Of a stretch of DNA of 64,000 nt, positions 25,598 through 34,609 are shown piece by piece. Numbering within the stretch: the stretch's first letter is position 1; every line of letters begins with the position of its first letter. The position numbers were made by a program, and so were the translations under genes. Origin of the DNA: Spirosoma endophyticum (lineage in GTDB: Bacteria; Bacteroidota; Bacteroidia; Cytophagales; Spirosomataceae); assembly GCF_900112365.1 (NCBI RefSeq), contig NZ_FOLQ01000002.1, forward strand, positions 434,001 through 498,000, given 5' to 3'. Below the pieces are notes generated by a model. That model saw nothing but the letters and a program-made list of their open reading frames with translations. It was not told the origin of the DNA and made no database searches.

Positions 25598-26318
25598 CGG
25601 AAACTGGGTTAATAGGTTGACCGGTTTTGCCCTGATTTCGGAAATAATCGATCAGGGCATCCCGCATGAGGTAGTTGATATTTTCGCGCTTGATGGCGTT
25701 TTTAAGAAAATTGGCATTGTCGCCACCGTCGGCAACGTAGTCGCTCATAACAACGGTGTAGGTTTCGTTGGGTTGGAGCGTCCGGCCATTGGTGAATGTA
25801 ACGGATGTCACCTGTTCGTTATGGATTCTAGCGCGCAATCCGCCCACCACTAGTTTGTCGCCTTTCGCAAAGTGATTGAGCAGTTGCTGGAGCATATTGC
25901 CGGTAACCGTCAGCACAATCAACTGATTATCGAAAGGCATGACTTCAAAAATGGAGCCAGTTGTGATGTTGCCCTCCGGTAGATTATTTCGAATGCCGCC
26001 GTAGTTCAGGTGCGAACAATCGATGGGTTTTCCGTAGCGTTGCGTGGCCTGTTGCAGGAGCGCGTCGGTAAGCAGATCGTTGAGTGGTCCTTCTGGCTGA
26101 CCTTTATTGATCGGGCCGCCTGATCGGGCAAGTACCTCATTCATGGCTTTGTTGAGACCCTGTCGATAGGGTTGCAGAAAATTCGCCACGCTGCTGTCGG
26201 CTGATGCGGCCAGCGAATCCACACCAATGCGGTTGGCCGTTCGGTTCGTAAGGTGATAGCCACCCGGATGACAAGCCGAAAACCCGGCCAGGATCAGGAG
26301 CAGTAGGTATCTTTTCAT
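25575..26318 (-). CDS. 5'-nucleotidase C-terminal domain lipoprotein
   Basis: 247 residues from ATG 26318 (the frame also opens at 26363, but the lipoprotein signal MKRYLLLLILAGFSAC begins at 26318). The body is a stand-alone 5'-nucleotidase C-terminal domain: LTDALLQQATQRYG, HLNYGGIRNNLPEGNITTGSIFEVMPFDNQ, and YTVVMSDYVADGGDNA, which form the substrate pocket in UshA-like enzymes. It is translated before, and overlaps, the metallophosphatase half. The two products together would make one enzyme; lipid anchoring of this half may hold the complex at the membrane (inference). Confidence 0.88.
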   Translation of the reverse strand: MKRYLLLLILAGFSACHPGGYHLTNRTANRIGVDSLAASADSSVANFLQPYRQGLNKAMNEVLARSGGPINKGQPEGPLNDLLTDALLQQATQRYGKPIDCSHLNYGGIRNNLPEGNITTGSIFEVMPFDNQLIVLTVTGNMLQQLLNHFAKGDKLVVGGLRARIHNEQVTSVTFTNGRTLQPNETYTVVMSDYVADGGDNANFLKNAIKRENINYLMRDALIDYFRNQGKTGQPINPVSDGRIIIE

Positions 26319-26527
26319 AAGTAGCTGCAAGTTCGGAAACTCTGGGCAATCGTGTGTTAACAAATCATTAGAAACCCCGGGTTGTCAGCCTGCCAACGTA
26401 TTAGTTTTCACCTGCATCGTATAAGCAGGTTTTGGATATAGCAGAATTTAAGGGTTGTCTTTCACAAAACTGCTATTGAGGCTTGTGTCAGTACGTTACA
26501 CGGGTATTTTGCCTAATTTAACCACTG

Positions 26528-27304
26528 ATGAAGCAACAACAATGGAAGGCGCTGGCGGCTGAGTGCGTGGGTACAGCCCTGCTGATTTTTGGCGGAATCT
26601 CAGCAGTGATTTTGAATTTCGGTGCCGGGAGCCAGGTCGCCACCTGGCTCCCTGATCCACTGGTGCGCCGGATAATTACCGGTTTTTTATTTGGAACAGT
26701 AGGCTGTTTGGTCACCTTGTCGCCCCTGGGGCGATTGAGTGGCGCCCATCTGAATCCGGCCGTCACCCTGGCCTTCTTCGGTCGGGGCTTAATGCCCTGG
26801 CGAGGTTTGCTAGGCTACATTACGGCTCAATTAATTGGTGCTTCCCTCGGTGCAGGCGCCTTGTTCATATGGGGGCCAATGGGTGAAAGCCTGCACGAAG
26901 GTATAACGGTGCCGGGACGTGGCATGGGTGTAGCCTTTGCCGGAGAAACGTTTTGCACGTTTTGCCTGATCAGTCTGATTCTGCTGTTTACGGGCCATGA
27001 TCGGCTAAAAGTCTACACGCCCTACATGATACCACCCCTGTTTGCCATATTAGTAGGGTTGGAGGCACCGCTGTCGGGGTGTAGTGCTAACCCGGCGCGT
27101 AGTTTCGGTCCCGCGTTATTGACCGGCATCTGGACCGATCACTGGCTCTACTGGCTGGCACCCATAACGGGCACCGGTGCTGCCCTACTATTATTTGCCT
27201 CCCCCTTACTGCAATGGCTACAGAATGACATCGCCAAACTTTGCCATTTCGGGCATGATCCAACCGGCTTCCTACGTGGACAGGAGCAACCCGCGAGTAT
27301 TTGA
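26528..27304 (+). CDS. aquaporin / MIP family channel
   Basis: 258 residues, six membrane helices and two half-helices with NPA motifs at 76-78 (GAHLNPAVTLAF) and 188-190 (GCSANPARSFGPAL). The arginine R191 after the second NPA is the selectivity-filter residue. The RSFGPAL context is more like water-selective aquaporins than glycerol facilitators. The gene contains an 11-bp hairpin GGGAGCCAGGT / ACCTGGCTCCC (26627-26652) in its coding sequence. It ends 2 bp before a convergent gene. Confidence 0.92.
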   Translation: MKQQQWKALAAECVGTALLIFGGISAVILNFGAGSQVATWLPDPLVRRIITGFLFGTVGCLVTLSPLGRLSGAHLNPAVTLAFFGRGLMPWRGLLGYITAQLIGASLGAGALFIWGPMGESLHEGITVPGRGMGVAFAGETFCTFCLISLILLFTGHDRLKVYTPYMIPPLFAILVGLEAPLSGCSANPARSFGPALLTGIWTDHWLYWLAPITGTGAALLLFASPLLQWLQNDIAKLCHFGHDPTGFLRGQEQPASI

Positions 27305-27306
27305 GA

Positions 27307-28287
27307 TTACTTTTTGAAGTAGTCGATTTTGTCGGCGTCCGAATTGTTCTTGATGGTAATTTCTCCTCCACTACCTGCCATCAGGGCCGAAGAGATGGTC
27401 AGACTACCACGCGTGTTGTTGGGATTCAGCACGCCCGTCAGCCCAAATGACTTTTTGCCTCCAGCCTGTATTACCTGCTGGGTACTAAAAACATATAGGT
27501 CAGGATAGGAGTCATCAAAGGTCCAGAAGTCGTTTTGCACCAGTTTTCCTCCAACCAGGGTTGCGTTGGGGTTAAAGCTAAGCGGCACCATGGGGTCTTT
27601 CGTGAGGTAGACTTTGATCAGGCCATTGGTCGCGAGGGAGTTCAGTTCAAATACATCGACGACGACTGAAAAGTCGGTGGTGCCATACTGAGTTGATGGC
27701 AGCGCGCTAATAATGGGCACCAGATCGGATGGTAACTGACCTGGCGTGCGGGTATAGGCAAATTGAAAATTATTTCCACTAGGCTCGGGCAGCGAAGTTG
27801 GGCTTGGAATAATGTTACACGAAGCGCCAATGTCACCGGTCCAGCCATATGATAAGCTACTATAGTTCGTTGCTTGCGTTACGGTCGCCGAGATTACTAC
27901 ATCGATTAGGGTGTGCGCTGGGATATCAACTCCTGTCTTTTGCTGTCCTATAAACCCGAAATAGCCATTGCCCTGATCAACATAGATTACATCGAAATAG
28001 GTGAAAACATTGGATGATAACGCGCCTAATCCATCAGGCACCGCTCCACATTTACCCAAGGAGATATTAAAACCCATTTGGTTGATTTCATTGGCTCCGC
28101 TGATAGCCACATCGCCATTATTGCCGATAGTGAAAGTCATTGAAATGGGAGCCCCCACACCCGCAGCTACCGTAGGCAATATCCGAGCCTGAGTCACGGC
28201 AGGGTCCATCCCCGTAAATTGCCCATAGCTGGGAAACATTGCCAGGCCCGATAGAACCAGGCCTACTAACCATTTTAGTGTATTCAT
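27307..28287 (-). CDS. secreted beta-rich protein, unknown
   Basis: 326 residues with a signal peptide (LVGLVLSGLAMFPSYGQ). The mature part is beta-rich with FTIGNNGDVAISGANEINQMGF and VVISATVTQATNYSS, reminiscent of repeat (DUF11-like) domains of surface proteins. No T9SS sorting domain is clear at the C-terminus (ends NSDADKIDYFKK). Function unknown; possibly surface-exposed. Confidence 0.55.
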   Translation of the reverse strand: MNTLKWLVGLVLSGLAMFPSYGQFTGMDPAVTQARILPTVAAGVGAPISMTFTIGNNGDVAISGANEINQMGFNISLGKCGAVPDGLGALSSNVFTYFDVIYVDQGNGYFGFIGQQKTGVDIPAHTLIDVVISATVTQATNYSSLSYGWTGDIGASCNIIPSPTSLPEPSGNNFQFAYTRTPGQLPSDLVPIISALPSTQYGTTDFSVVVDVFELNSLATNGLIKVYLTKDPMVPLSFNPNATLVGGKLVQNDFWTFDDSYPDLYVFSTQQVIQAGGKKSFGLTGVLNPNNTRGSLTISSALMAGSGGEITIKNNSDADKIDYFKK

Positions 28288-28294
28288 TCGACGT

Positions 28295-28328
28295 AAAAAA
28301 GAGGGCGGATGTTATCGCTACCGCCCTC
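28295..28328 (-). terminator. intrinsic terminator of the eut genes
   Basis: GAGGGCGG / CCGCCCTC stem of 8 bp with a 12-nt loop, followed on the minus strand by six T. A TATTTTTG box (28328-28335) directly precedes the stem on the minus strand, so the hairpin may also sit in the 5' leader of the downstream secreted-protein gene. Confidence 0.85.
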
Positions 28329-28361
28329 AAAAATAAATACTTTTTTTGACGTCGTCGATTG

Positions 28362-29153
28362 CTACGGGCCGCTATCTGGTGTTGACGTAGCAAGAAACCC
28401 GCCCTCATCATTATCTTTCAATGCTACGCCGGTTAACTGCAACCGAAACGCCGAGTCGATCAGGTACATGAGTTTATCGACGGCCATGACCGGCGGTAAA
28501 CCCTGCTCCCGGATGTTCGAGATGCAGTTCCGGCGTTCATCCGTTAGGCCGGGCTGGGGGGCATAAGTAATATACGCGCCAATGCTGTCGAAGGAGCTGA
28601 GGCCGGGTCGTTCGCCAATCAGCATGACCGCCAGTCGGGGACGTAGTAGGCCACCTATGGCATCGGTAATAGCGACGCGGCCTTGCTCCACCAGCATGAT
28701 TGGTGCGAAAGAATAGCCTGCCTGCCGCCCTTTCCTGACCAGCAAATCGACGACCTCTGCTGCGTTTTTGTTAATGGCTGTTGCCGAAAGTCCATCCGCA
28801 ACGATGATACTGATATCAGCGGGCGGGCTACCAAGTTGCTGAATTTGATTGGTCGACGATTCATCGAGCAGGCGTCCTAAATCAGGTCGTTGTAAATAAA
28901 TATCCCGGTTACTGGCCTGGCTTTTGACGTAGTGAATTGGCAAGCTCGTACTTGATAAAGAAGTTAGTAACTCGTCAACCTGTAGGTGTGAATAAACGGC
29001 ATCTTTGGCATGCGCATGGGCCAGCTTAAATTGAAGCGACTCTTTCAGCGGAACAGACACGCCGGTTCTTCCGAGCGCGATGCGGGCGTTCGTAAACGCT
29101 TTTAGCGCTTCCCATTCATCGGGTTTTGTCTCTATCTTTTTCAGGTCGTTCAT
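28362..29153 (-). CDS. eutC: ethanolamine ammonia-lyase small subunit
   Basis: 263 residues. Characteristic EutC blocks: FTNARIALGRTGVSVPL near the start, LQFKLAHAHAKDAVYS, IVADGLSATAINKNA, VEQGRVAITDAIGG, MLIGERPGLSSFDS and RNCISNIREQGLPP. With EutB it forms the adenosylcobalamin-dependent lyase that turns ethanolamine into acetaldehyde and ammonia. Its start overlaps the eutB stop by 4 bp (ATGA), so the two are coupled. No microcompartment, reactivase (EutA) or aldehyde dehydrogenase genes are near. Confidence 0.96.
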   Translation of the reverse strand: MNDLKKIETKPDEWEALKAFTNARIALGRTGVSVPLKESLQFKLAHAHAKDAVYSHLQVDELLTSLSSTSLPIHYVKSQASNRDIYLQRPDLGRLLDESSTNQIQQLGSPPADISIIVADGLSATAINKNAAEVVDLLVRKGRQAGYSFAPIMLVEQGRVAITDAIGGLLRPRLAVMLIGERPGLSSFDSIGAYITYAPQPGLTDERRNCISNIREQGLPPVMAVDKLMYLIDSAFRLQLTGVALKDNDEGGFLATSTPDSGP

Positions 29154-30532
29154 GCTGGAAGCAATGCCGCGAAGAATTTATTTTGAAGTCCGTCCGACAG
29201 GCGGTTACCTGTTGAATCCATGATGCCCTGACGAAGCAGCCATTCTTCAAACTCAGGCGCGGGTCGCAGGCCAAGTATCCGACGCAGGTATAACGCATCG
29301 TGGAAAGAGGTTGACTGGTAGTTTAGCATGATGTCATCGGCACCAGGGATTCCCATAATAAAGTTGATGCCGGCCACGCCTAACAGCGTCAGCAACGTGT
29401 CCATATCGTCCTGATCGGCCTGTGCGTGATTGGTATAGCAAATGTCCATGCCCATGGGCAAGCCCATTAGTTTACCACAAAAGTGATCTTCCAGCCCCGC
29501 CCGGATGATCTGTTTTCCGTCAAATAAATACTCCGGTCCAATGAACCCAACAACCGAATTGACCAGAAAGGGATTGTACTGACGAGCAACGGCATAGGCC
29601 CGCGCTTCGCAGGTTTGCTGATCAACATGGTGGTTCGCCCCCGACGACAACGCGCTGCCCTGACCCGTCTCGAAATACATTAAGTTATTGCCAATTGTAC
29701 CCCGTTTCAGGGAAAGTCCTGCTTCGTGAGCTTCCTGTAGAAGTGCCAGATTTATCCCAAAACTGGCGTTCGCTTGTTGCGTTCCGGCAATGGACTGAAA
29801 AATAAGATCGACCGGCACATGTTGTTCAACCAGTTGCAACGTAGTGGTGATGTGACTCAGCACACAACTCTGGATCGGCATGGCAAATCGTTCGCGCAAT
29901 CCATCCAGCATGTACAGTAATCGGGACGTAGCAGCCGGTCTATCCGTGGCCGGATTAATCCCGATCATCGCGTCTCCGCTGCCGTAGAGCAAGCCGTCGA
30001 TGATGCTGGCCGCTATACCCTTTGCATCATCGGTGGGATGATTGGGCTGAAGCCGAACGGACAGATGTCCCTGCAGACCCACCGTGTTCCGGAATCGGGT
30101 GACGACTTCACATTTTTTTGCCACCAGAATCAAATCCTGATTCCGCATCAGTTTCGATACCGCGGCCACCATTTCCGGCGTCAGGCCAGTGGCTAGTTGT
30201 TGTAGTGTAGACGTAGTGGCATCGTCGCCAAGCAGCCAGTCGCGCAATTCGCCAACGGTAAAATGACTGATAGGGGTAAAAGCCGCTTTGTTATGGGTAT
30301 CAATAATTAAGCGGGTAACATCATCGGTTTCGTAAGGAATGACGGCCTCATTGAGAAATGTAGTTAATGACACATCCGCCAGCGCTATTTGGGCCGCTAC
30401 ACGCTCCTCGTAGCTTTCGGCCGCCAGTCCCGCCAGCACATCGCCGGAACGTAGCGGACTCGCCTTCGCCAGGAGTTCCTTCAGGTCCTCAAAGCGATAC
30501 GTAAAGCTGCCGATGGTACATTGATACGCCAT
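29150..30532 (-). CDS. eutB: ethanolamine ammonia-lyase large subunit
   Basis: 460 residues, the normal EutB length. Signs include FEDLKELLAKASPLRSGD, DTHNKAAFTPISHFTVGELRDWLL, GDAMIGINPATD (substrate/cobalamin barrel), GLSLKRGTIGNNLMYFETGQGSALS and MGMDICYTNHAQADQDD. Catalyses the B12-radical deamination of ethanolamine with EutC. Preceded by a 131-bp REP-like doublet that separates it from the permease gene, so the operon carries an insertion here. Confidence 0.97.
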   Translation of the reverse strand: MAYQCTIGSFTYRFEDLKELLAKASPLRSGDVLAGLAAESYEERVAAQIALADVSLTTFLNEAVIPYETDDVTRLIIDTHNKAAFTPISHFTVGELRDWLLGDDATTSTLQQLATGLTPEMVAAVSKLMRNQDLILVAKKCEVVTRFRNTVGLQGHLSVRLQPNHPTDDAKGIAASIIDGLLYGSGDAMIGINPATDRPAATSRLLYMLDGLRERFAMPIQSCVLSHITTTLQLVEQHVPVDLIFQSIAGTQQANASFGINLALLQEAHEAGLSLKRGTIGNNLMYFETGQGSALSSGANHHVDQQTCEARAYAVARQYNPFLVNSVVGFIGPEYLFDGKQIIRAGLEDHFCGKLMGLPMGMDICYTNHAQADQDDMDTLLTLLGVAGINFIMGIPGADDIMLNYQSTSFHDALYLRRILGLRPAPEFEEWLLRQGIMDSTGNRLSDGLQNKFFAALLPA

Positions 30533-30557
30533 TGTTTTATAGTCGATTTTACCTGCT

Positions 30558-30688
30558 TACCCCACCCCAACCCCTCCCCTAAAAACTAGGGGAGGGGCTA
30601 AACCCCGTCTATCTCGTTTTAAGTAGACAGGCTGAACTGTCACGTCACCCCTCCCTTGGTTTTCAGGGGAGGGGACGGGGGTGGGGTA
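30558..30688. repeat. REP-like inverted doublet, 131 bp
   Basis: Outer ends (TACCCCACCCCAACCCC near 30558 and its near-complement ending 30688) form an almost perfect inverted repeat of 23-24 bp. Inside are two hairpins, CCCCTCCCCT / AGGGGAGGGG (30571-30597) and CCCCTCCC / GGGAGGGG (30648-30674). C/G-only sequence of this kind is unlike the rest of the window and resembles REP/BIME elements. The right end runs into the permease gene and supplies its stop codon. Confidence 0.75.
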
Positions 30689-32000
30689 GATCCCATTCCT
30701 CCTTTATCTTTCGATACCGGCCTGATGCATAAAACGCGACTATGATCACGATCAAACCGCCGAAAAACAGCAAACTCAGCCAGCTGTAAAAATAAAGCAT
30801 TGCGCCTAACGCGACCAGTGCCAGTACGAGTGCGATGGCGGGTACGACGGGATAAAAAGGGGCTTTAAACGGGCGTGGCAAGGCAGGCTGAGTTTGTCGA
30901 AGCTGAAACAACGCCAACATACTGATAATGTAAACAACCACCGCGCCAATGGTTGATAGTACGACTAACTTGCTCGTATCCAGTAAAGTTAAAGCCAGAA
31001 TACCGAATATGGCTCCGGCTACTAAAGCCCAGTATGGTACTTGCCGGGTTTTGCTGACCTGCGAAAGCCCGTGCGGTAAGTAACCACTACGTGCCAGCGC
31101 GAAAATCTGCCGGGAATAGCTAATGATGATGCCGTGGAAGGACGCAACCAACCCAAACAGGCCGACACTGGCGAAGAATTTAGTGAGCGGATTTTGCCGC
31201 CCCAGTACAATAGCAATTGCTTCGGGCATGGGGTAATCGAGGTGATCCAGCTTTTCCCATTCTGTAATGCCGCCCACGCTGATCATCACTGTCAACGCCA
31301 GAAAAGCCAGCGTCAATACCGCCGAGATGTATCCCTTGGCGATGGAATTTTTTCCCTCTTTCACTTCTTCGGCGACCATCGCAATACCTTCCAGACAGAC
31401 GAAAAGCCAGATGGCAAAGGGCAATGCGGCAAATACACCCGGCCAACCAAACGGCATGGGGTTGTGCATGAACGTATCCAATTTGGTATACGGATACACG
31501 ACGCCAATGAAGAGCAATAGCTCACCAATGGCAATGATGGTCATGATCAGCGAAAACCAGGCCGCTTCCTTGATACCCAGCAGGTTGATTATCGTAAAGA
31601 CAAAGAACGAGCCAACCGAGCACCAGACAACCGGAATACCCGGATATAAAAAATGGACGTAGCTGCCCAGTGCCAGCCCAATGGCGGGCGTCGCAAACAG
31701 GAACTCAATCAGGGTGGCGTAGCCTGCTACCAGTGCCCCCAACGGACCAAAGGCCTGCAAAGCGTAGGCAAAGGGGCCGCCCGCATTCGGAATGGCGGTA
31801 GTCAGCTCGGTAAAGCTGAAAATGAACGTGAAATAGAGTAACGTAATGATGAGTGTCGCAATCAGCAGGCCCACCGTTCCAGCTACGCCCCAGCCGTAAT
31901 TCCAACCGAAATATTCACCGGATATGACTAGCCCTACACCAATCGCCCACAAGTGAATGGGTTTCAACGCTTTTTTTAATGCCTGGGGCTGTTCGGTCAT
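30663..32000 (-). CDS. eat: ethanolamine permease
   Basis: 445-residue APC-superfamily transporter with about twelve membrane segments. It matches the ethanolamine permease branch: IHLWAIGVGLVISGEYFGWNYGW at the start, IPNAGGPFAYALQAFGPLGA, ATLIEFLFATPAIGLALG and GIAMVAEEVKEGKNSIAKGY. It imports ethanolamine through the cytoplasmic membrane for EutBC. The last residues DLPHPRPLP are translated from the REP-like element, so the native C-terminus has been replaced. It starts 31 bp after the phospholipase C gene, so the two are likely co-transcribed. Confidence 0.93.
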   Translation of the reverse strand: MTEQPQALKKALKPIHLWAIGVGLVISGEYFGWNYGWGVAGTVGLLIATLIITLLYFTFIFSFTELTTAIPNAGGPFAYALQAFGPLGALVAGYATLIEFLFATPAIGLALGSYVHFLYPGIPVVWCSVGSFFVFTIINLLGIKEAAWFSLIMTIIAIGELLLFIGVVYPYTKLDTFMHNPMPFGWPGVFAALPFAIWLFVCLEGIAMVAEEVKEGKNSIAKGYISAVLTLAFLALTVMISVGGITEWEKLDHLDYPMPEAIAIVLGRQNPLTKFFASVGLFGLVASFHGIIISYSRQIFALARSGYLPHGLSQVSKTRQVPYWALVAGAIFGILALTLLDTSKLVVLSTIGAVVVYIISMLALFQLRQTQPALPRPFKAPFYPVVPAIALVLALVALGAMLYFYSWLSLLFFGGLIVIIVAFYASGRYRKIKEEWDLPHPRPLP

Positions 32001-32031
32001 TGTTGATATTGTAGCCTTTGCGTTTGTATTT

Positions 32032-34539
32032 TTAACTGATCACTTTCCCCATCAGCGGATCACTGTACCCTATTTTGCCCGTTTCTACTCGGCCGGCATA
32101 GTGGTGTTCAAAGTTGTCAACTCCGGCAATTTTTACGCTGAAGTCATACCAGTTATGACTGGTAGCAAGGTTCATCACAATGGCCTGCTGAGCACCTTTC
32201 ATCCCTGCTTTGTCGAGTGATTTCTGCTCGCCTTTTGTGCCATACGCATTATCGGTAAGCTGAACGGAATAGGCGCGTTGTGGGTCCATATTTTTTAGTT
32301 TCACCACTACGTTTCCGGTAAATTTCTTTCTGGTATCGCGTTCATATTCGCAGGAAATTTCGATAGGTGGATTTCCGGATTCCCGTTTGAATTCGCGCAG
32401 AAACCCATTTGGTCCATAAACCCGCAGGTGGCAGGGTGCATTCAAAGGCCAGGCGTCGCTGAGTTGATCACCGGCGGCCACGGTGTACGAGCGAATTTTT
32501 ACATCATCGGGCAGAATCTGGTGAACCTGAAAAGGAGCACCAGCCGCCTGCTTGCCAAAGGCGTCAGTTTTAGCCGCCAGCGTTATCGTAAATTCCTTGC
32601 TGTCAGTTCGTCCGTCTACATACAATTCATAGGGCAACGCATTGGCGGGACGTATGCCTTTTTCCTGCTCCGGAATGTGCGACGACCTCAGCGGGTCCTG
32701 ATTAATCTGCCGAATCTCATCAGGGCCCAGCGCTTTATAGCCGCTTGGCACGGGTTTGAACTTCGCTTTGTGAATGCTCTCGAAGAAAGCGTCCTTTGCA
32801 ACAAATTCGGGCAGTTTGATTTTCTCACCCTGATACGGCCGGAAGGCAGACGACAGGTCGCCACAAACGGTACGTCGCCACGGGCTGATGTTTGACTCCG
32901 TTAGTTTCTGACCTTTTTTATGACTCAGGAAATTTTCCAGAAACTGGAGCGTCGAGGTATGATCGAACACTTCCGAGCAAACGAAACCACCCCGACTCCA
33001 GGGCGATGCAATCACCAGTGGCACCCGGAAACCCAGTCCAATCGGGCCGGTACGTCCGCCATTTTTGCGTTTATCTTCCTGATCTTTCGTGACGAATTCC
33101 AGTCGGGTGTCGATGCCCTTGCTCGTTAAACCCGTTTCAGGATGATCGGGGTGGGCGGGCACGAACGGTGGTACGTGATCAAAATAGCCGTCGTTTTCAT
33201 CGTAGGCCAGAATGAAAATTGTCTTTTTCCAAACGTCGGGATTCTGCGTCAGAATATCCATCACCTCCGAAATATACCAGGCTCCATACCAGGGGGCGCC
33301 CGGATGATCGGAGAAATTTTCGGGCGCAATCAGCCAGGAAACCGTAGGTAACTGCTTGGTTTTTACATCCGTTCGGAACTGATGTAGTACGTCGCCTTTG
33401 GGCACCTCAACCTGCCGTTTGGTATCGCCATCCTGATACGTTAGGGTAGACAGCGTTCGGTAATTCGGATCGTTGACGTTGGTGGTAAAGGCTTTCTTGT
33501 GAAGGTTTTTTTCCTGTTGAGACAGTTTCGCATACGCTTCGGGCGTGTACGTAACCAGATCTTTCTTGATTATTTCCAGCCACTGCTGCTGCCGGGCTAA
33601 GTCCCGTTTGATTTTGGCGTAATCCTTGTCGCTCTCGGGCAGGGTTTTGAGTTTGGTTTCCAGCGCGAGTATGCTGTCTGGAAGCAAGTTGACCTGTTTC
33701 TGGATATAGGGATAATAGGCCGGATGGAAACGCACCCGGTACTGCTCGAACCACTCAATGGGGTTATCGGTGAAGTTGCCTAACCAGCCATCGGCTTCAC
33801 CTTCCAAACCTGTGGGTAAACTAATTTCATTCTGATAAATTTTCCAGGAAATGCTATGTTCTTCCAGCCGCTCGGGGAATGTAGTCCAGCTCGCTTCTGC
33901 TCCGTAATCTACATTTTCATTGCGGACATTGGCCATCGCTTTCGGGTCGCGAGGATCGCGCAGGGCACCCGTCCAGAAATACAAACGGTTGGGCGTTGTG
34001 CCCGTCAACGACGAACAGAAATTCTGATCGCATACGGTGAAGGCGTCGGCCAGCGCGTAGTAGAACGGGATATCTTCGCGGTTGTAGTAGCCCATCGTCA
34101 GGGGCATATTCGCGTACTCTTTATTGCCTGATCGCTTGGCATCCAGCCATTTATCGTTTTTGCCGCCGTTGAGCGCATCCACCTGATTTTCCCAGGAGTG
34201 CGGCAATGAACTCATCCAGGTCGCTTTCGTATCCCGGATGTTTAGTCGAAACGGGGCGTAGGTTTCCCTAGCTGCATTCGTCTGTAACCAGACCTTGTTT
34301 CTATTCGGCAGGTCGATGGCTCTGGGGTCGTTGAACCCCCGAACACCTTGCAGGCTTCCGAACGTATGATCGAACGAGCGGTTTTCCTGCATCAGGATCA
34401 CAACATGTTCGGCATCCAGATACGTAGTGCCGGGTTGCGGATCGATGGCAAATGCTTTCTGAATCGAGTCGGGCAACATACCCGACAAACCCGTTGACAG
34501 CAAAGCCGCTTTTTTGAGAAACTCTCTTCTGGAATCCAT
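32032..34539 (-). CDS. phospholipase C, phosphocholine-type (PlcH/PlcN family)
   Basis: 835 residues. A Tat signal (SRREFLKKAALLSTG) precedes the phosphoesterase domain with HVVILMQENRSFDHTFGSLQGVRGFNDPRA, SLTGTTPNRLYFWTGALRDP, ILAYDENDGYFDHVPPF, and VPLVIASPWSRGG. The last 200 residues are two beta-sandwich repeats (DUF756-like: PYELYVDGRTDSKEFTITL, KFTGNVVVKLKN). This architecture and length fit phosphocholine-specific PLC, a family that includes Pseudomonas PlcH, active on phosphatidylcholine and sphingomyelin. Followed at 31 bp by an ethanolamine permease and then EutBC, so headgroups of the ethanolamine type may be the real target (inference). Confidence 0.93.
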   Translation of the reverse strand: MDSRREFLKKAALLSTGLSGMLPDSIQKAFAIDPQPGTTYLDAEHVVILMQENRSFDHTFGSLQGVRGFNDPRAIDLPNRNKVWLQTNAARETYAPFRLNIRDTKATWMSSLPHSWENQVDALNGGKNDKWLDAKRSGNKEYANMPLTMGYYNREDIPFYYALADAFTVCDQNFCSSLTGTTPNRLYFWTGALRDPRDPKAMANVRNENVDYGAEASWTTFPERLEEHSISWKIYQNEISLPTGLEGEADGWLGNFTDNPIEWFEQYRVRFHPAYYPYIQKQVNLLPDSILALETKLKTLPESDKDYAKIKRDLARQQQWLEIIKKDLVTYTPEAYAKLSQQEKNLHKKAFTTNVNDPNYRTLSTLTYQDGDTKRQVEVPKGDVLHQFRTDVKTKQLPTVSWLIAPENFSDHPGAPWYGAWYISEVMDILTQNPDVWKKTIFILAYDENDGYFDHVPPFVPAHPDHPETGLTSKGIDTRLEFVTKDQEDKRKNGGRTGPIGLGFRVPLVIASPWSRGGFVCSEVFDHTSTLQFLENFLSHKKGQKLTESNISPWRRTVCGDLSSAFRPYQGEKIKLPEFVAKDAFFESIHKAKFKPVPSGYKALGPDEIRQINQDPLRSSHIPEQEKGIRPANALPYELYVDGRTDSKEFTITLAAKTDAFGKQAAGAPFQVHQILPDDVKIRSYTVAAGDQLSDAWPLNAPCHLRVYGPNGFLREFKRESGNPPIEISCEYERDTRKKFTGNVVVKLKNMDPQRAYSVQLTDNAYGTKGEQKSLDKAGMKGAQQAIVMNLATSHNWYDFSVKIAGVDNFEHHYAGRVETGKIGYSDPLMGKVIS

Positions 34540-34556
34540 AGCGTTTGGAATATAGC

Positions 34557-34597
34557 CAAAAATAGTGAAAGCGGCAGAGCCTAGCCGCTTTCACTAT
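34557..34597 (-). terminator. hairpin between SusD and PLC genes, overlapping a TATTTTTG box
   Basis: Perfect 14-bp stem: 34562-34575 (ATAGTGAAAGCGGC) against 34584-34597, 8-nt loop, followed on the minus strand by T5. The same T tract forms the sequence TATTTTTG (34557-34564), an exact -7 box, so the end of the SusCD message and the start of a PLC message may overlap. Readthrough would join all six genes. Confidence 0.75.
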
Positions 34598-34609
34598 GTT
34601 AAATGACTG

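Noticed and set aside
26627..26652. 11-bp perfect hairpin inside the aquaporin gene
   Set aside because: It is within coding sequence (GAGSQVATWLPDP); probably incidental, although strong. Not called as a terminator.
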